This document shows positions 47,748 to 59,139 of a stretch of 64,000 bases of DNA, one piece after another. The stretch is taken from the NCBI GenBank assembly GCA_033807695.1, contig CM066311.1:2294001-2358000 (forward strand), read 5' to 3'. Made by a program: the position numbers and the translations under genes. Every line of letters begins with the position of its first letter. Positions within the stretch are counted from its first letter, which is position 1. The notes under the pieces were generated by a model. It did no database searches and was not told the DNA's origin. It saw only the letters and a list, made by a program, of their open reading frames with translations. Origin of the DNA: Daedaleopsis sinensis. Taxonomy: Eukaryota > Basidiomycota > Agaricomycetes > Polyporales > Polyporaceae.

Positions 47748-49407
47748 ATGCCCGACGTTCTCGTTCCGAACGCGCACCTGGTCGGCCTCTGGCTCCAGAT
47801 ACTTGCTACAGGTACGTCTACACCTCCGTATTCACATGCTGTGACGCATCAATCGCGAATTTTCAAATATGAACTTCAATCTCGCAGGCGTATACTTCGT
47901 GTACCTCCCGCGATGCATGTCCATCCTCTGGAAGAAGCGGCGCGACGGCCTCTCCTTCTCGTTCCCTGCTGTGTGCCTCCTCATGTTCATCATCGTCTTC
48001 ATCGTACGTCTCTTCCTCTCGACTCTCCCTCCGTGAACGTTGGACACTGATGACTCCGTTCGTGACATCTGTGCTACACGTACGCCCACGTCGCCGCCAC
48101 CATCATCCCGGGTCCTCAATCCTCTCTCGATCACCGCCGCGGATATATCAGGATCTCATAACGGAGATGGTGCGCGCTTACCATGCCTTCAGCGTCTCTG
48201 GTGCCAAGGGCGAGGTCCTCGCAAACCCTGGTCTCTTCTACGCTGACGCCGCCACACCGGCGTCGCTCCTCAAGAACTCTATCACCGTCGCGCTCGCTAT
48301 CATCTCAGATATAATCATTGTGAGTGTCCCGTTCTTGTCCAAGTCCCCTCATCACCAACGTGACTCTGATTCACCCTTCCAGGTATACCGGACGTTCATC
48401 GTATGGAGTTTCAGCTTGTCTGTGATTGCCATCCCTATCGCGCTGTTGTGTGTCGATATAGGTACCTGCTCTACCTGCATCCGCAGCACACGCTTTCTGA
48501 TTACGTTCTACTGTCCGCAGCTTTCGGCATCTGGTCTACGTGGACTCTCTCCCGAACACGGGTCGGCGACAACCTCATTCTCTCCGAGGTATCCGTGCGC
48601 GTGAAGTACTTCTTCATCATCACCTTCTGTGTCAACATGTTGTGTGCCAGTGCGTGTCCTCCTCACAAACGAAATTCGTTTCGGTCCTATTTCCCGCTTC
48701 TCATTGCTAATGGGTTTACCGCGCAGGTCTTATTTGCTTCAAGATCTGGCGCATCAACCAGAGATCCATGCCGTGGTCGACCCCCGACAAGGCAGTCACC
48801 CGTGTCTTCGAAGTGATGATAGAGTCGGGTACGTCGGGCTCGCGACACGCAGCGTGCGCACAGTGTCGCTGACCGCGGTCTATCTGTTCCATACCCGACG
48901 TAGCTGCGCTGTACTGCGCGCACCTGTTCGCGCTGATCGTGAGCGACAGCATCGGCTCGAACGTCTTCTTCGTCTTCTTGGACTGTGTACGTACCCACCC
49001 TCCGTGCTCGCCCCCTTCCCCTTTCTCCGCCCAGGAACCGCACGCTGACAGCTTTCCCTCCTCCCTCCTCCCCCTGCCCTTGTCTTGTCTTGTCCCGACG
49101 CGCGCGCGCGCCACAGCTCCCCCCAGTGACAGCGCTCGTGTTCTCGCTGCTCATCGTGCGCACGCAGACAGGCGCGTCCGGCGCGCAGCCGACCTCCGGC
49201 GTGCAGTCCACGAACATCCGCTTCTGGTCCACCACCGAGTCGCAGTCGTCGACGACCCCCGCGGAGATCGACCTCGAGCGCGTGGGCCGCCGCGGCGCTT
49301 ACGGCACCTACGCGGACACTGGGGACGCGGAGAGCGTGCCGACGCGCACGACGCGCACGGCCGTGTCGTCGTATGCGAGCGAGCGCGGGAAGGAGCCTGA
49401 GTTCTGA
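47748..49407 (+). CDS. Seven-helix membrane protein H
   Basis: Predicted 343 aa. Exons: 47748-47811, 47888-48003, 48152-48319, 48383-48461, 48521-48649, 48727-48828, 48904-48986, 49117-49407. Landmarks: HLVGLWLQILATG, VYFVYLPRC, ITVALAIISDIIIVYRTFIVW, FGIWSTWTLSRTRVG, VRVKYFFIITFCVNMLCA, LICFKIWRI, LYCAHLFALIVSDSIGSN and LPPVTALVFSLLIVRTQTG. The tail has NIRFWSTTES and EIDLERVGRRG, a partly decayed box. All donors GT; intron 4 begins gtacct. It occupies the same slot next to exporter 2 as A does next to exporter 1, both divergent. Function unknown. Confidence 0.85.
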
Positions 49408-49431
49408 AAACGGAAACGGAAACGGAAACGG
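49408..49431. repeat. 6-nt tandem repeat after seven-helix H
   Basis: Four copies of aaacgg start directly after the stop codon, in the 3' untranslated region. Confidence 0.85.
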
Positions 49432-52238
49432 AGCGCGTCGGACTGGGTCCGCGAGCGCGTCCTCCGTCGCGCCGACACACCGGCATACATCCCCCTTCCC
49501 CTCCCGTTCAGGGTCCCCGCGTCGCCCGCTCCGGACGGCGGACGGCACCTGCAGCTTCTTTCTGGCCGCATTCCCGCTGCTGTATACCGGAACCGGGGCC
49601 GGGGCTGGCGCTGAATATTGGATATCGAAATTGGACCCGGGGCTCCTGCTATACGGTGCGGAGCCTCCAGGCATCCGCGAGCTAACTCGACCTGGCGAGT
49701 CACGACCGCGCGACGCCGTGCTACTTCGCGCCCTTCTTGGACATGTCTCCGTGGTGTCGCGACCCGCGTCGCTTCTCAAGCTTCAACTTCAACTTCAAGA
49801 TCCCACCGGTGTATTGGTACACCGCAGCAGTACATCCTGCATATATCCCACACATGATCTGACAACGCATGCTGTACATACATACATACATACGTACATA
49901 TATCCCCTTATATCCCTTGTAGTTGGACCGCTGTATACGTATACCTAGCCACGTACGGCCGTGCTTGCCCTTTCTTTGCTTTGCTTTGTATTTCTGTGCT
50001 GTGCTGTGCTAGTGACAATAGCTGCGTATATGGATATGGCATTCGCTTCTTGCTTCTTGCTCCGCGCGCTGCCAACTTACAAATTACCGCCTCGCTGGAA
50101 TCCCTCCGATGTGTATATGTGTATATGCGGGTTTCGAGGTGGAATGGTCCCTCCGCAGCCGCTGGCAGTGCGCGGGCGGTAGCAGTACTAGTGATGGGCA
50201 CGCTCTACCTATAGCTACCTACGACTGTGATGCCAGAGGTCTTCAGGGCATCGTTGACCAGCGAACTGACCGGCTATCACCAGTACTGCTTCAACTGAGT
50301 AGGCGATGCTCTCTCTGATAATCTGATGGGTTTCAAGCTCCTCGAGCCTCAGTCTCCTTGGCCTCGCATGGCAGGGCATAGCCGGCGAAACTAAGCCCAC
50401 GACCCGGGTGCTCGGTGTGGTGACGATCGAGCATGCATACTCGTGTTGGTACGTACGACTACTACTAGGTATTCGTACTATCAGTATCTGGATACGACGT
50501 CGCGTGAATAGCTGTCTCATAGCCTGAGCGTATCCGCCGACCGGAGGCAGCTGCCAGTGAGTCCTTGTCCTCTCGGAGTCATAATCTGGACCGTGGCATG
50601 CCAGCGTCCGGCCGGGGTCACAGACACGCACTGTGCATGTATACGTCCGTCGGCCCTCAGGCCTCAGGCCTCAGCCTGGATGCGGACAGCACCGTTCGAG
50701 CGGCGAGCCTCGGGGCACGGCACCTGAAGGCTTGACGGGTCGGGAGAAGAAGACGGACGGGGAGAACCATCCCGTCTTCGAGCTTCAAGCCTCAAGCTTC
50801 AAGTGATGGTTCAGACCTTCCAGCTTCAGGACGCGGGATGCTGAGCACCCGCCGCCGGACCTTCTGCGCCGGACTGGCATCCAAGAAACCACACGGTGTG
50901 TTTATGTGATATGCGTCCGTATCACCGGATGTCGGACTGGTCCTCGAGGCTCCATGGCCCAGGGGCCGAGGCTCAGAGCCTGCGACCCCGATCCAAGACT
51001 TGGGGGGGGAAGTGAATGGGCTCGAGACGGGGAACTTGAACTTGAAGCCAGCTTGGCGAGCGTTCGGCGCATCCGGCCTCTTTACGGTCGCAGGTTGGCA
51101 GTCTCGTGGAGCCCGCGGTGGGCATCTTGGCGGGTGGGTCATAATGTCCTCTGCTCTAGATGTCCTGACAGGCCCTGAAGTCAGAAGGAGGGTTGCGCAC
51201 AAACGGCGCGCAGAAATGAAATGTACGTACAACACCTGAGGCCTGATGCTGCGGCCCAGCCCTTGAAGGAGGTACACTGGTTGAATGGGGCTGTATGCAG
51301 ATAGATGCCCATTCGAAAAACGCGGGATGGTCGTGGTCATATGTTGACCCTGACCGTGTCGGACTAGTACATCACCTCGTATTGACTTGATATTTACTTG
51401 TGCTGTCCACGGTCCAAGCCGGTGCGGGTGCTGACATGAATAGGGATCGGATGCAAGGTATGCCCTGCTGTCATCACCCACAGTGTCTGTGAGGCTCACA
51501 ACACCGCCGAAGCTGCCCAGCTCTGATGATGTACATCGTTCTGCCTGTGTGACTCGGAGTGGTGAGCTCCTGCTGAATGCGGTGGTCAGAAGCAGGAAAG
51601 TCTCACGTAGACGGGCTTTGGCAGACCTGTGTATGTTGTTTGTAGTAAGATGTTTCCAAGGACGGCGGGTCTGATAGGCCAAGTGCGCTCCCATCGCATC
51701 TGCGTCAAGAGCGATGCGAATGGCTCCCACACACTGAGGGGCCGTCGCCGAGGGCTGATATGTCAGCACAACGTTCAAGTGCGTCCCACGAACGAGTGCC
51801 TGGAAGGAAGCCATCCGCGGGAATTGTTGAGGATGCGCATGTAAGTGGGGGACAATCACCTACAGTGCATCAATACTCCCAAGCTGTGGGCAGATGCGTC
51901 CAGCTTCCCTGCTCCAGTCAAGGCACGGCGAGTGTGTTCTAGAGAAGGATGAGCATCGTCCCGATACTTCTCGCGTGTAGAAGGCCTAAGGGTTCCACAA
52001 GTGGTGGCGAGCTTCAGGGCGCCGTGTTCGAAGAAGCTCGGGTGAATCACGAAGCGCAATGCTTCTAGCGTCAGGCAGGCCCTGTCCTGCGAATTGGCCG
52101 CGGGCCCGCAGATACAGCTCAGTGACCAGTGCCCCGCGCAGTGCGGCAGCAAATCGCGCGGCGAGTACGAGACGACAGATCACCCAATTATTCATCGTAC
52201 ATCAGACCAGTACATCTGGCTCAACACGCCAGGGGTCC
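49432..52238. other. Long intergenic region with simple repeats and an orphan ORF
   Basis: 2.8 kb between convergent genes. Holds a TACA microsatellite (about 49874-49903), a ggcctca tract at 50654-50680 and a 355-codon minus-strand ORF (51859-50792) with no recognised domain. The ORF is Pro/Arg-rich without hydrophobic segments and may be chance in GC-rich DNA. Confidence 0.4.
49874..49903. repeat. TACA microsatellite
   Basis: About seven tacata/tacg units in a row, ending in a tatat tract. Confidence 0.85.
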
Positions 52239-54459
52239 TCACAGGACGTACTTGAACCACGCGCTCTCGTTGGCGACCGCGCCCTCGCGCTCCGGCCGCG
52301 GCTCCTTGTCGGCCGCCTGCACGCGCTTCTTGCGGCGGTTCTCAGATGTGAGCCACACGATGTTCCCGGCCGCGCAGAGGACGGTGGCAACCTGGAAGAC
52401 GATGAGCGTGACCGTCGCGCTCGTGTAGCGCGGAGGCGGCGAGAGCGCGCCGAGGAGCCACGTAGAGAGGATCGAGCCGAGGTTCGTCATCGTCGTGAGG
52501 AGCGCGAGCGCGGTGCCGCGGCGCACGAGCGGCGCAGTGTTGTTCGCCATCCACGTGCCGAGCGGGGGCCCGACGCAGTACGTGCCGGGCACGGCGAGGA
52601 AGAGCGAGCCGTAGCGGATGTGGTTCACGAAGGAGCTGTAGAAGATGCCGAATCCGATCGCGGACATGACTGCGAAGAAGATGAGCGTGAAGCCCCGGTG
52701 CGCGTAGCGGTCCGCGAGGATGGCGGTTACGATGGAGACTGCGCGAGACGGGGCGGTATGGGAGGGCGAGGTGTGGTCAGTCGCTGGAACTGAGGTAAAA
52801 GCGCGGGAATGGAAGGATACTTACGGAATGCGGCGACGGCGAAGGGGGGCACGCTCATGAGCTGCGCTTCGGAGCCCTTGTAGCCGAGACTGGCGACGAT
52901 GCTAGGGAGGAAGCTGATAGAAGAAACGAGTCAGCCATCGAGATTGCAGCAGCAGAATGGCTATGAGCGGTGCATACTATGCGAGTCCGGAGAGTGTGGC
53001 ACCTGTCGGTGTGACGTATATTAGTGCGCTTAGAAACGCTGCGGGTGGACGAGCGTACCGCTGAAGAATCCCGCGACGGCGCAGAAGATGACGTGTGGTT
53101 GGACAAATGTCTTCAGTATATCCGAGAAGTCGCGTTTCTTGTTCACCCCTTCGGTGAGCATACCCTCATCGAGAACTGCACCTGAAATCAAGCGCTTCTC
53201 ATCCTCGCGGAGGAAGTACGCCGTAGACGGGGTGTTGGGTATCAAGAAGAAGGACACAGCCGCAAATACTGCTGTGAAAAGACCCTCCTGCATGCGGTGT
53301 TAGATCCTGCCGCGGAAGTGCCGCGTGGGTAGCGAATTACTTACCAGGATGAATACCCATGCCCATCCTGGCCGGTCTCCGACGCCATCCATCCCAATAA
53401 TTGCGGCAGCAAGCAAACCGGAGAAGGCAGACGCCAGAGAGGTCGCAGAGAACATGATGGAGACGCTGAGAACGTAACGTGCGCTTCAGCTGCAGCATAT
53501 GGAAGGTGGTGCCCGCCAACATACCGTAGCTGTAGCATCTGCCGGGGATAGAAAGTAGCGAGGTAAAAGGTCATTCCAGGAAGCAGACCACCTGTAGCCT
53601 CAAGCCTTAGACCTGTACTTACGTGCGATATTCCCGGTACGCACCCTCGAACAGCCCCAGGAAGAAACGACATGCGATGAGTCCAGAGTAGTTGGTTACA
53701 ACACCTTCTCGCGCTTGTCAGCAGCCGTCACCTGTGTAAGCGGGAGGCGTACTAACCTTGGAGAGTACAAGTGATACCCCAGAGTAGTGCCATAGTTGGC
53801 AGCAAATACCGAGGTCCGACAATCTATACGAATTGCGATCAGCAGAGAGAAGGTGATTAGAATGGAACGGCATACCATCAACAAGTAGTTTGATGGAATC
53901 TCAATTAGCGTATAAGGGCTGTATAGGAATATGTTCTATCAGGCCGGGTTCTGTGCTGAGGCTCAAACGTGGGACTTGCATGAGCGTAACAGTCAAGGCA
54001 ATGCTGTACTGCGAAGACGGTGAGCGGTGTGAAAGCCGCAGGAGATGCAGAGACCAGTGCGAACATACCTGCGTGTCTGACATGTGAAGCTTCTGCTGCA
54101 AGCCCGCTATACGCGCATTGCCGATATTGGAGCGATCCTGTGGTGTCGAGAGAAGGTGCCAATGGTAAGTCTCGTTCGGGTCGCGTACTCCCACAGAGAA
54201 CCAATCGCGGGAGCGAGATATCCAGGGAGGGATTAAGAATGTCAAGACGCACCAGAGAAGACAGGAAGTACATAATCGTAACAACTGGGAGGACGTAGAG
54301 GTCCATTTTCCTCCATATTTTGGACATGTCGGGGTCGGGGCGGGCATGATCGTGAGTGTCCGGGGCGGCTGAGCCGCCGTGCTCTGAGTCGAGGACGTCA
54401 TCGATGGACTTCTTCTCTACAGGGCTGTTGTCCGCGGACGTCTTGTAGGCGTCAGACAT
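52239..54459 (-). CDS. MFS organic-anion permease, Dal5/Tna1 type, copy 3
   Basis: Twelve-exon plan as copy 1. First exon 54459-54253, second begins 54137, last exon 52738-52239. Landmarks: MSKIWRKMDLYVLPVVTIMY, DRSNIGNARIAGLQQKLHM, IPYTLIEIPSNYL, LLPGMTFYLATFYPRQM, MDGVGDRPGWAWVFILEG, AYFLREDEKRL, VASLGYKGSEAQLM-like, ADRYAHRGFT and PPLGTWMANNTAPLVRRG. GC donor in intron 3 (53979), as in copies 1 and 2. It starts 1,060 bp from UbiA 2 on the opposite strand, repeating the permease 2 / UbiA 1 layout. Substrate unknown. Confidence 0.87.
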
Positions 54460-55518
54460 CGTGAGCCGGACCCTAGAGCAGCGCGAAGCTGTCGGAAGAG
54501 CCGGGGAGAGAGAAGGAAGACGGTGGGGTCTTGGCCGGCCGGGTCAAGCGGGCTGAAGGCAGCTTTAGATGACTATTGACTCTGAGGGGAGTAACCGCCG
54601 GGCCCGGGACTAACGTGCCGCCGTGCGGCGGACAATTCACATTGACTAGGCAACAAGTGGTGCAAATTCATCAATTTTACTTACCGATTGAATGTTACGC
54701 AAGATATCTCCGACAAGGTGTCGCCGTCCGTCGGACTCCGTTTGCAAGTAACTTGAATTTTATACGTTCTTACGCCTTCTTACGCCCACCTGAATCAGGA
54801 GGAAGTTGGAGGTGATCCTGATGATAGTATGTAGGTCTTCCTAAGACTTCCGGGAGCGGACCCATCAATGATTCCTGATGGTGTGGCTATATAGTAAGGA
54901 GGAGTTACTACTCCGAGTCCCTCGAATATCCTCTGATAATCAGCAGATGTGTACTTACTATGTTCTCGGCCTCTCGGCGGGAATACTTGAGATTGATGGA
55001 GGTACGTACAAGTACGTACGTCTCAAGTACACGTTGGCACTTGACTCGAGTTGGGAACAGAGGAATCCCCTTGAACATGGGCGGCTAACGCCACGATTTG
55101 GCATGGGCGCCTGTCATTGCTCCTCCTCCGTCTCACGCAAAAACGCCGTCAGATCCTTCAGCCGCGATCATCTCCCGGGCCTCTATCCCCCACGCTGCTC
55201 CGTCCATGGCCGACGCTGCGATATCAGATCATTATGTACTGGTCTATCCGCTAAGCTTTCTGATTAACGCATCCGGCCTCGCGACATACCGCAGATGACG
55301 GCGCACAGCGTTCGCAGCATATTCCTGCAGCTTCTTCGTTTTGCACCGCACGCCTGTACTCTGGCTGTGATCTCGGCGAAGCGTCCTTGTGGAACAGAAG
55401 GACGGCGCTCCCCCGCATTGCCACCTACCGTCCCCGCTTTATAAAACGCAATCCCGGACCACCATACTACTACTTCACCATTCTATCTAACCAGGTGTCT
55501 CCTCCCTCCGCAGCCACG
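54460..55518. promoter_or_regulatory. Shared divergent promoter region, permease 3 / UbiA 2
   Basis: 1,059 bp between head-to-head starts, matching the permease 2 / UbiA 1 arrangement. Contains a TATA box for UbiA 2. No gene inside. Confidence 0.45.
55440..55446 (+). promoter_or_regulatory. TATA box of UbiA 2
   Basis: tataaaa, 73 nt before the ATG at 55519; spacing suits a short 5' leader. Confidence 0.6.
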
Positions 55519-56846
55519 ATGCCCGCAGTGCACGGATACTTCCAGCTCACCCGACTCCACAAACCTTTTATGGGCAACACCCTCATGTTCTGGCCCTGCG
55601 GTATGCATGCCATTTTATTGCATTACCTCCTTTGATGCTCTCGCTCTCCTAGCGGGATTGTACGAACTTTATCGCTGACTCGTCGCACGCTTAGCATGGG
55701 GACTGACAATTGCCGCGCGCGCTACCGCGCTGCCCCTGGCCATATATGCCGAAAAGCTCGTCTGGTTCGCAGTCGGCTCGATGCTCTTGCACAGCTCTGC
55801 CTGCGTCTTGAATGACATCTGCGACGTCGAGTTCGACCGACAAGTTGGTACGCTCACTGATCACGCACAAGCGCGCTATACACTCCCTCTAAAGTTAACT
55901 GTGCAGAGAGAACGAAAGACAGGCCCCTCCCATCCGGACTAGTCTCCATGCAGGGGGCGGCAATCCTGTGCGCAGCCCTCCTAGCGCCCTCAATCTACAT
56001 ACTCTCGCACTGTGATACGCTAGGGTACGTATAGCATTCCGGCCGACCCGGAGTGTCGTTCCATTGCTCACCGCCATTGCTGCAGGATTGCTATGGGACT
56101 GTTGGGTGTTTTCCCCCTCCATGCCTTCTATCCGCTCATGAAGCGATGGACGTGGTGGCCCCAGGCGTGGTTGGGTAAGTACAATACGACGCTCATTTCA
56201 CTTCTTGACACGCGTGACGTTGGAGGCTAACGGGTGTGTACTTGGACGTGCCACTGCTAGGGCTGGCGTTCAACTGGGGCATCCCCGTTGCCTGGATCTC
56301 GGTCACAGGCGCGATCCCGCCTCCCGCGATCTGGGTCCTCTTCTTCGGCGGCGTTTGGTACGGATCACTCTTGATATCCATAAGCTGGAGCGACTGAATC
56401 TGAATCTGTCCTTATCTGCAGCTGGACCATCGTCTACGACACCATCTACGCATGTCAGGACCGTGAGGACGACAGACGCGTGGGTATCAAGTCGACTGCG
56501 CTCCTCTTCGGGGAGCATGTCCGCACCGTTCTTGCAGGCATGGTTGTCGCCCTGCTCACGTGCCTCGTCTACACTGGGTACGCGCTCGAGCAGGGCATGG
56601 GCTATGCACTGCTGTCGTTTGGCGGGGCGCTGCTTCACACCGGGTGGCAGATCGCAACCTGGAACGAGGCGGATCTAAAGGACCACAGGGCGAAGTTCGA
56701 GGTGAGTCAGAGTGACCGTTCGTCCCGCCATCCGCCGTCGGTGCTGACATTGTCTTGGCTCATCACAGTCCAACGGGTTGTTGGGATGCGTGATCTGGCT
56801 GGGCATGCTGTACGACTATATGAGGGCGTTGTACCCTGTCGCATGA
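55519..56846 (+). CDS. UbiA-family aromatic prenyltransferase, copy 2
   Basis: Predicted 298 aa. Exons: 55519-55600, 55695-55847, 55907-56024, 56086-56174, 56261-56357, 56422-56701, 56769-56846; all phases close. Same start and both Asp-rich motifs as copy 1 ([22 protein letters not shown]). Further shared landmarks: [47 protein letters not shown] and [13 protein letters not shown]. It has an extra intron (56025-56085) that copy 1 lacks; other introns coincide in position and phase. No mitochondrial leader. The C-terminus is six residues shorter than copy 1. Likely same reaction type as copy 1, perhaps with different acceptor. Confidence 0.9.
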
Positions 56847-57713
56847 ACCGCTTGTCTGTACTGATCTTCCTTTTTGCTTGTCATGGTAGACGCATGTTGT
56901 TGTACTAATACTAATTATAATCACGTTGACTCAAGGGTACATCTCAATGGTTCAGGGTCTCCGGCGGCCGCACCTGATAACGCGAACACCAGCCAAACAC
57001 CCGACGTCGAAGGCTCGGCCCGACTCGCTTGGATGGTTGCGTCTTTGGCAGAGCCCCGTCATTGGCTTGCTATACTAGGGCCTGCAAACTTGTAGCATTG
57101 GCGGCGTTGTCTCCAATAAAGTGTTGTGAGTTCGAAGTCGTCTCTCTAACTGGAGATTACGAAGGCGAACTCAATTTTGACCTGGAGAGCTTAGCACGGC
57201 AGGCGGCTTGCACATGTGCGGACTGACTGCGGAGAACCCGAGATCGTCGCATAACCTTAGGTATGAGGTTCCGTTCACTCCGCTGTCACTCAGAGTGTTG
57301 CTGAAAGGGCTACCAAAGCACGCGCAGACCTTGTCCGACAATGCGATTCCTAGTCGGACCTCAGCTGCGTGCTCTTGATGAGAAGGAATGGCGAACCACC
57401 TCGGCCGTGGGACGATTACGCACTTCAGCGGTCCAGCCTTCGCTGCGCAGGCTTCCGCTACGCTAAGCGTTGTCGAAGGTTTGCCCTAATTGTGATCGGC
57501 GTGTCAGAGTTCCCGCTGAACAAGCATTCTCGTTAGTGTTCGTCCGCTCCCACTGTCCTTCGCGCAGCGTCCGTCCCTCGGGCAGCTATATATATACACC
57601 GATCGTCTATCCAGTTCTTGTACTCCCGCCCTGATCCATGTCGTCTGCGCCGCATAGGAAAGACCCGCCGACCCAGGACCGCCGCTTCTGATGTTTCCGT
57701 TGGTTAGCACTCT
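56847..57713. other. Intergenic upstream of seven-helix I
   Basis: 3' end of UbiA 2 and promoter of seven-helix I. No gene seen. Confidence 0.45.
57587..57596 (+). promoter_or_regulatory. TATA-like element of seven-helix I
   Basis: tatatatata, 118 nt before the ATG at 57714. Confidence 0.5.
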
Positions 57714-59088
57714 ATGCCGGACTTCAATCACTTGGCGGATGCCGAGTTCGTCGGCCTGTGTGTCCAGCTATTCATGACAGGTACTCCGAACCTGGCCTTT
57801 CAAGACATTAACTAACCCACTCCGACAGGATTCTACGTTGCCTACGTCCCAAGATGCGCGATCATCCTGTGGCGTGACTGGCGGCAGCGATTGTTGGCGG
57901 GCTGGCTCCCCTTCGCATGCCTGCTTATGTTCGTCCTCACCATGACCGTAAGGCTACATGAAGGACATAGTGACGCCTGGCATGCATGAGTGACATCGTG
58001 TTCTTGACAGAACCAGCTTGTCACGTTGATACGCGGGTACGAAGCGTTCAGTGTTCATGAAGACCGCGTTCGCGACCCAGCAGGATTCTATGCGAACCCG
58101 AGGACGCCACTTTCGATCACGAAGGACTGCATTAACATAGCTGTAACACTGATTTCCGATGCATTAATTGTAAGTTCGGCGCAAATGAGAGGATAACCGA
58201 CACTCATAGAGGCTTGTGTTCGACAGGTATACCGCACCTACGTTATATGGGACAGGACTTTAGTTCTTGTTGTAATCCCGACATGCCTGCTCACAGGGAA
58301 CGCAGGTATATCCGTGACATCGATATAGCCCTATCAACCTGCTGAGTAGGTACCTTCCAGTCTTAGGTGTCTTCGCGCTCCTTGCGCTCGCGGAGGGCAG
58401 AATGAATCCGACCGCCTCGTTGAGCACCACCCTCATCAGATACTACTTTGTGTGTACGTTTGGTCTGAACATTGTATGTGCCAGTAAGCCTCTCGTCCAA
58501 TCCTCCTTCTGGGAGTCCTTCTCGCGCAACGTGCCTAATAGCAGAAATAGGTCTCATTGCCTGGAAGATTTGGCGGGTGGGCGTCGAGGTCGCGAACGCC
58601 TCCACCGAAGGCTGGAGCCGCAGTTACCTTATGCGAGGTGTATTGGAGGTCATCACACAGTCAGGTACGAGGCACGCTACGAACTTCTGTTGAGTGAAGA
58701 TTGACCGTGCATGTGGCCCTTCGGTGCAGCCGGGCTGTACTGTGCTCATCTGCTCGCCCTTATCCTCAGCTGGGACAGCAGCGCATTCTTCGTTATTGTC
58801 GACACCGTAAGAATCACCTCTGCCACTGCACTGTCCACTTCTCTGACCACAGTCACCGGACTAGCTCCCCTGCATGACTGTAAGTAAGCTATACGAGATT
58901 CGGAGCGGACCTCCGCGCATGCTTACGCATCGGTGTGGTAGGCAATCGTGTTCTCGACGCTCATTGTGCGTGCTCGCTCGGCGCGTGCAAATGTGAGTCT
59001 CACAATGACAACATGGCTGGAGCCGCCCTCGCGCATTCGACATCCAGAAGTCGTTGACGAACATTCATGTGATACTGGGGTCGTCTGA
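57714..59088 (+). CDS. Seven-helix membrane protein I, divergent
   Basis: Predicted 292 aa, the shortest complete member. Exons: 57714-57780, 57829-57947, 58011-58169, 58227-58305, 58367-58483, 58551-58664, 58730-58806, 58942-59088; phases close and intron positions match the family. Landmarks: FVGLCVQLFMTG, FYVAYVPRC, LPFACLLMFVLTMT, NIAVTLISDALIVYRTYVIW, RYYFVCTFGLNIVCA, LIAWKIWRVG, LYCAHLLALILSWDSSA and AIVFSTLIVRAR. It differs in losing the VGSN-FF box of TM6 (WDSSAFFVIVD), the LPPVT opening of TM7 (shared with G) and the tail boxes. Its end is only 51 bp from the end of permease 4. Function unknown. Confidence 0.78.
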
Positions 59089-59139
59089 AAACATCTATCT
59101 GTATAGCAGTCTCTCGGATCGCGCCTAGGATCGCATAAC

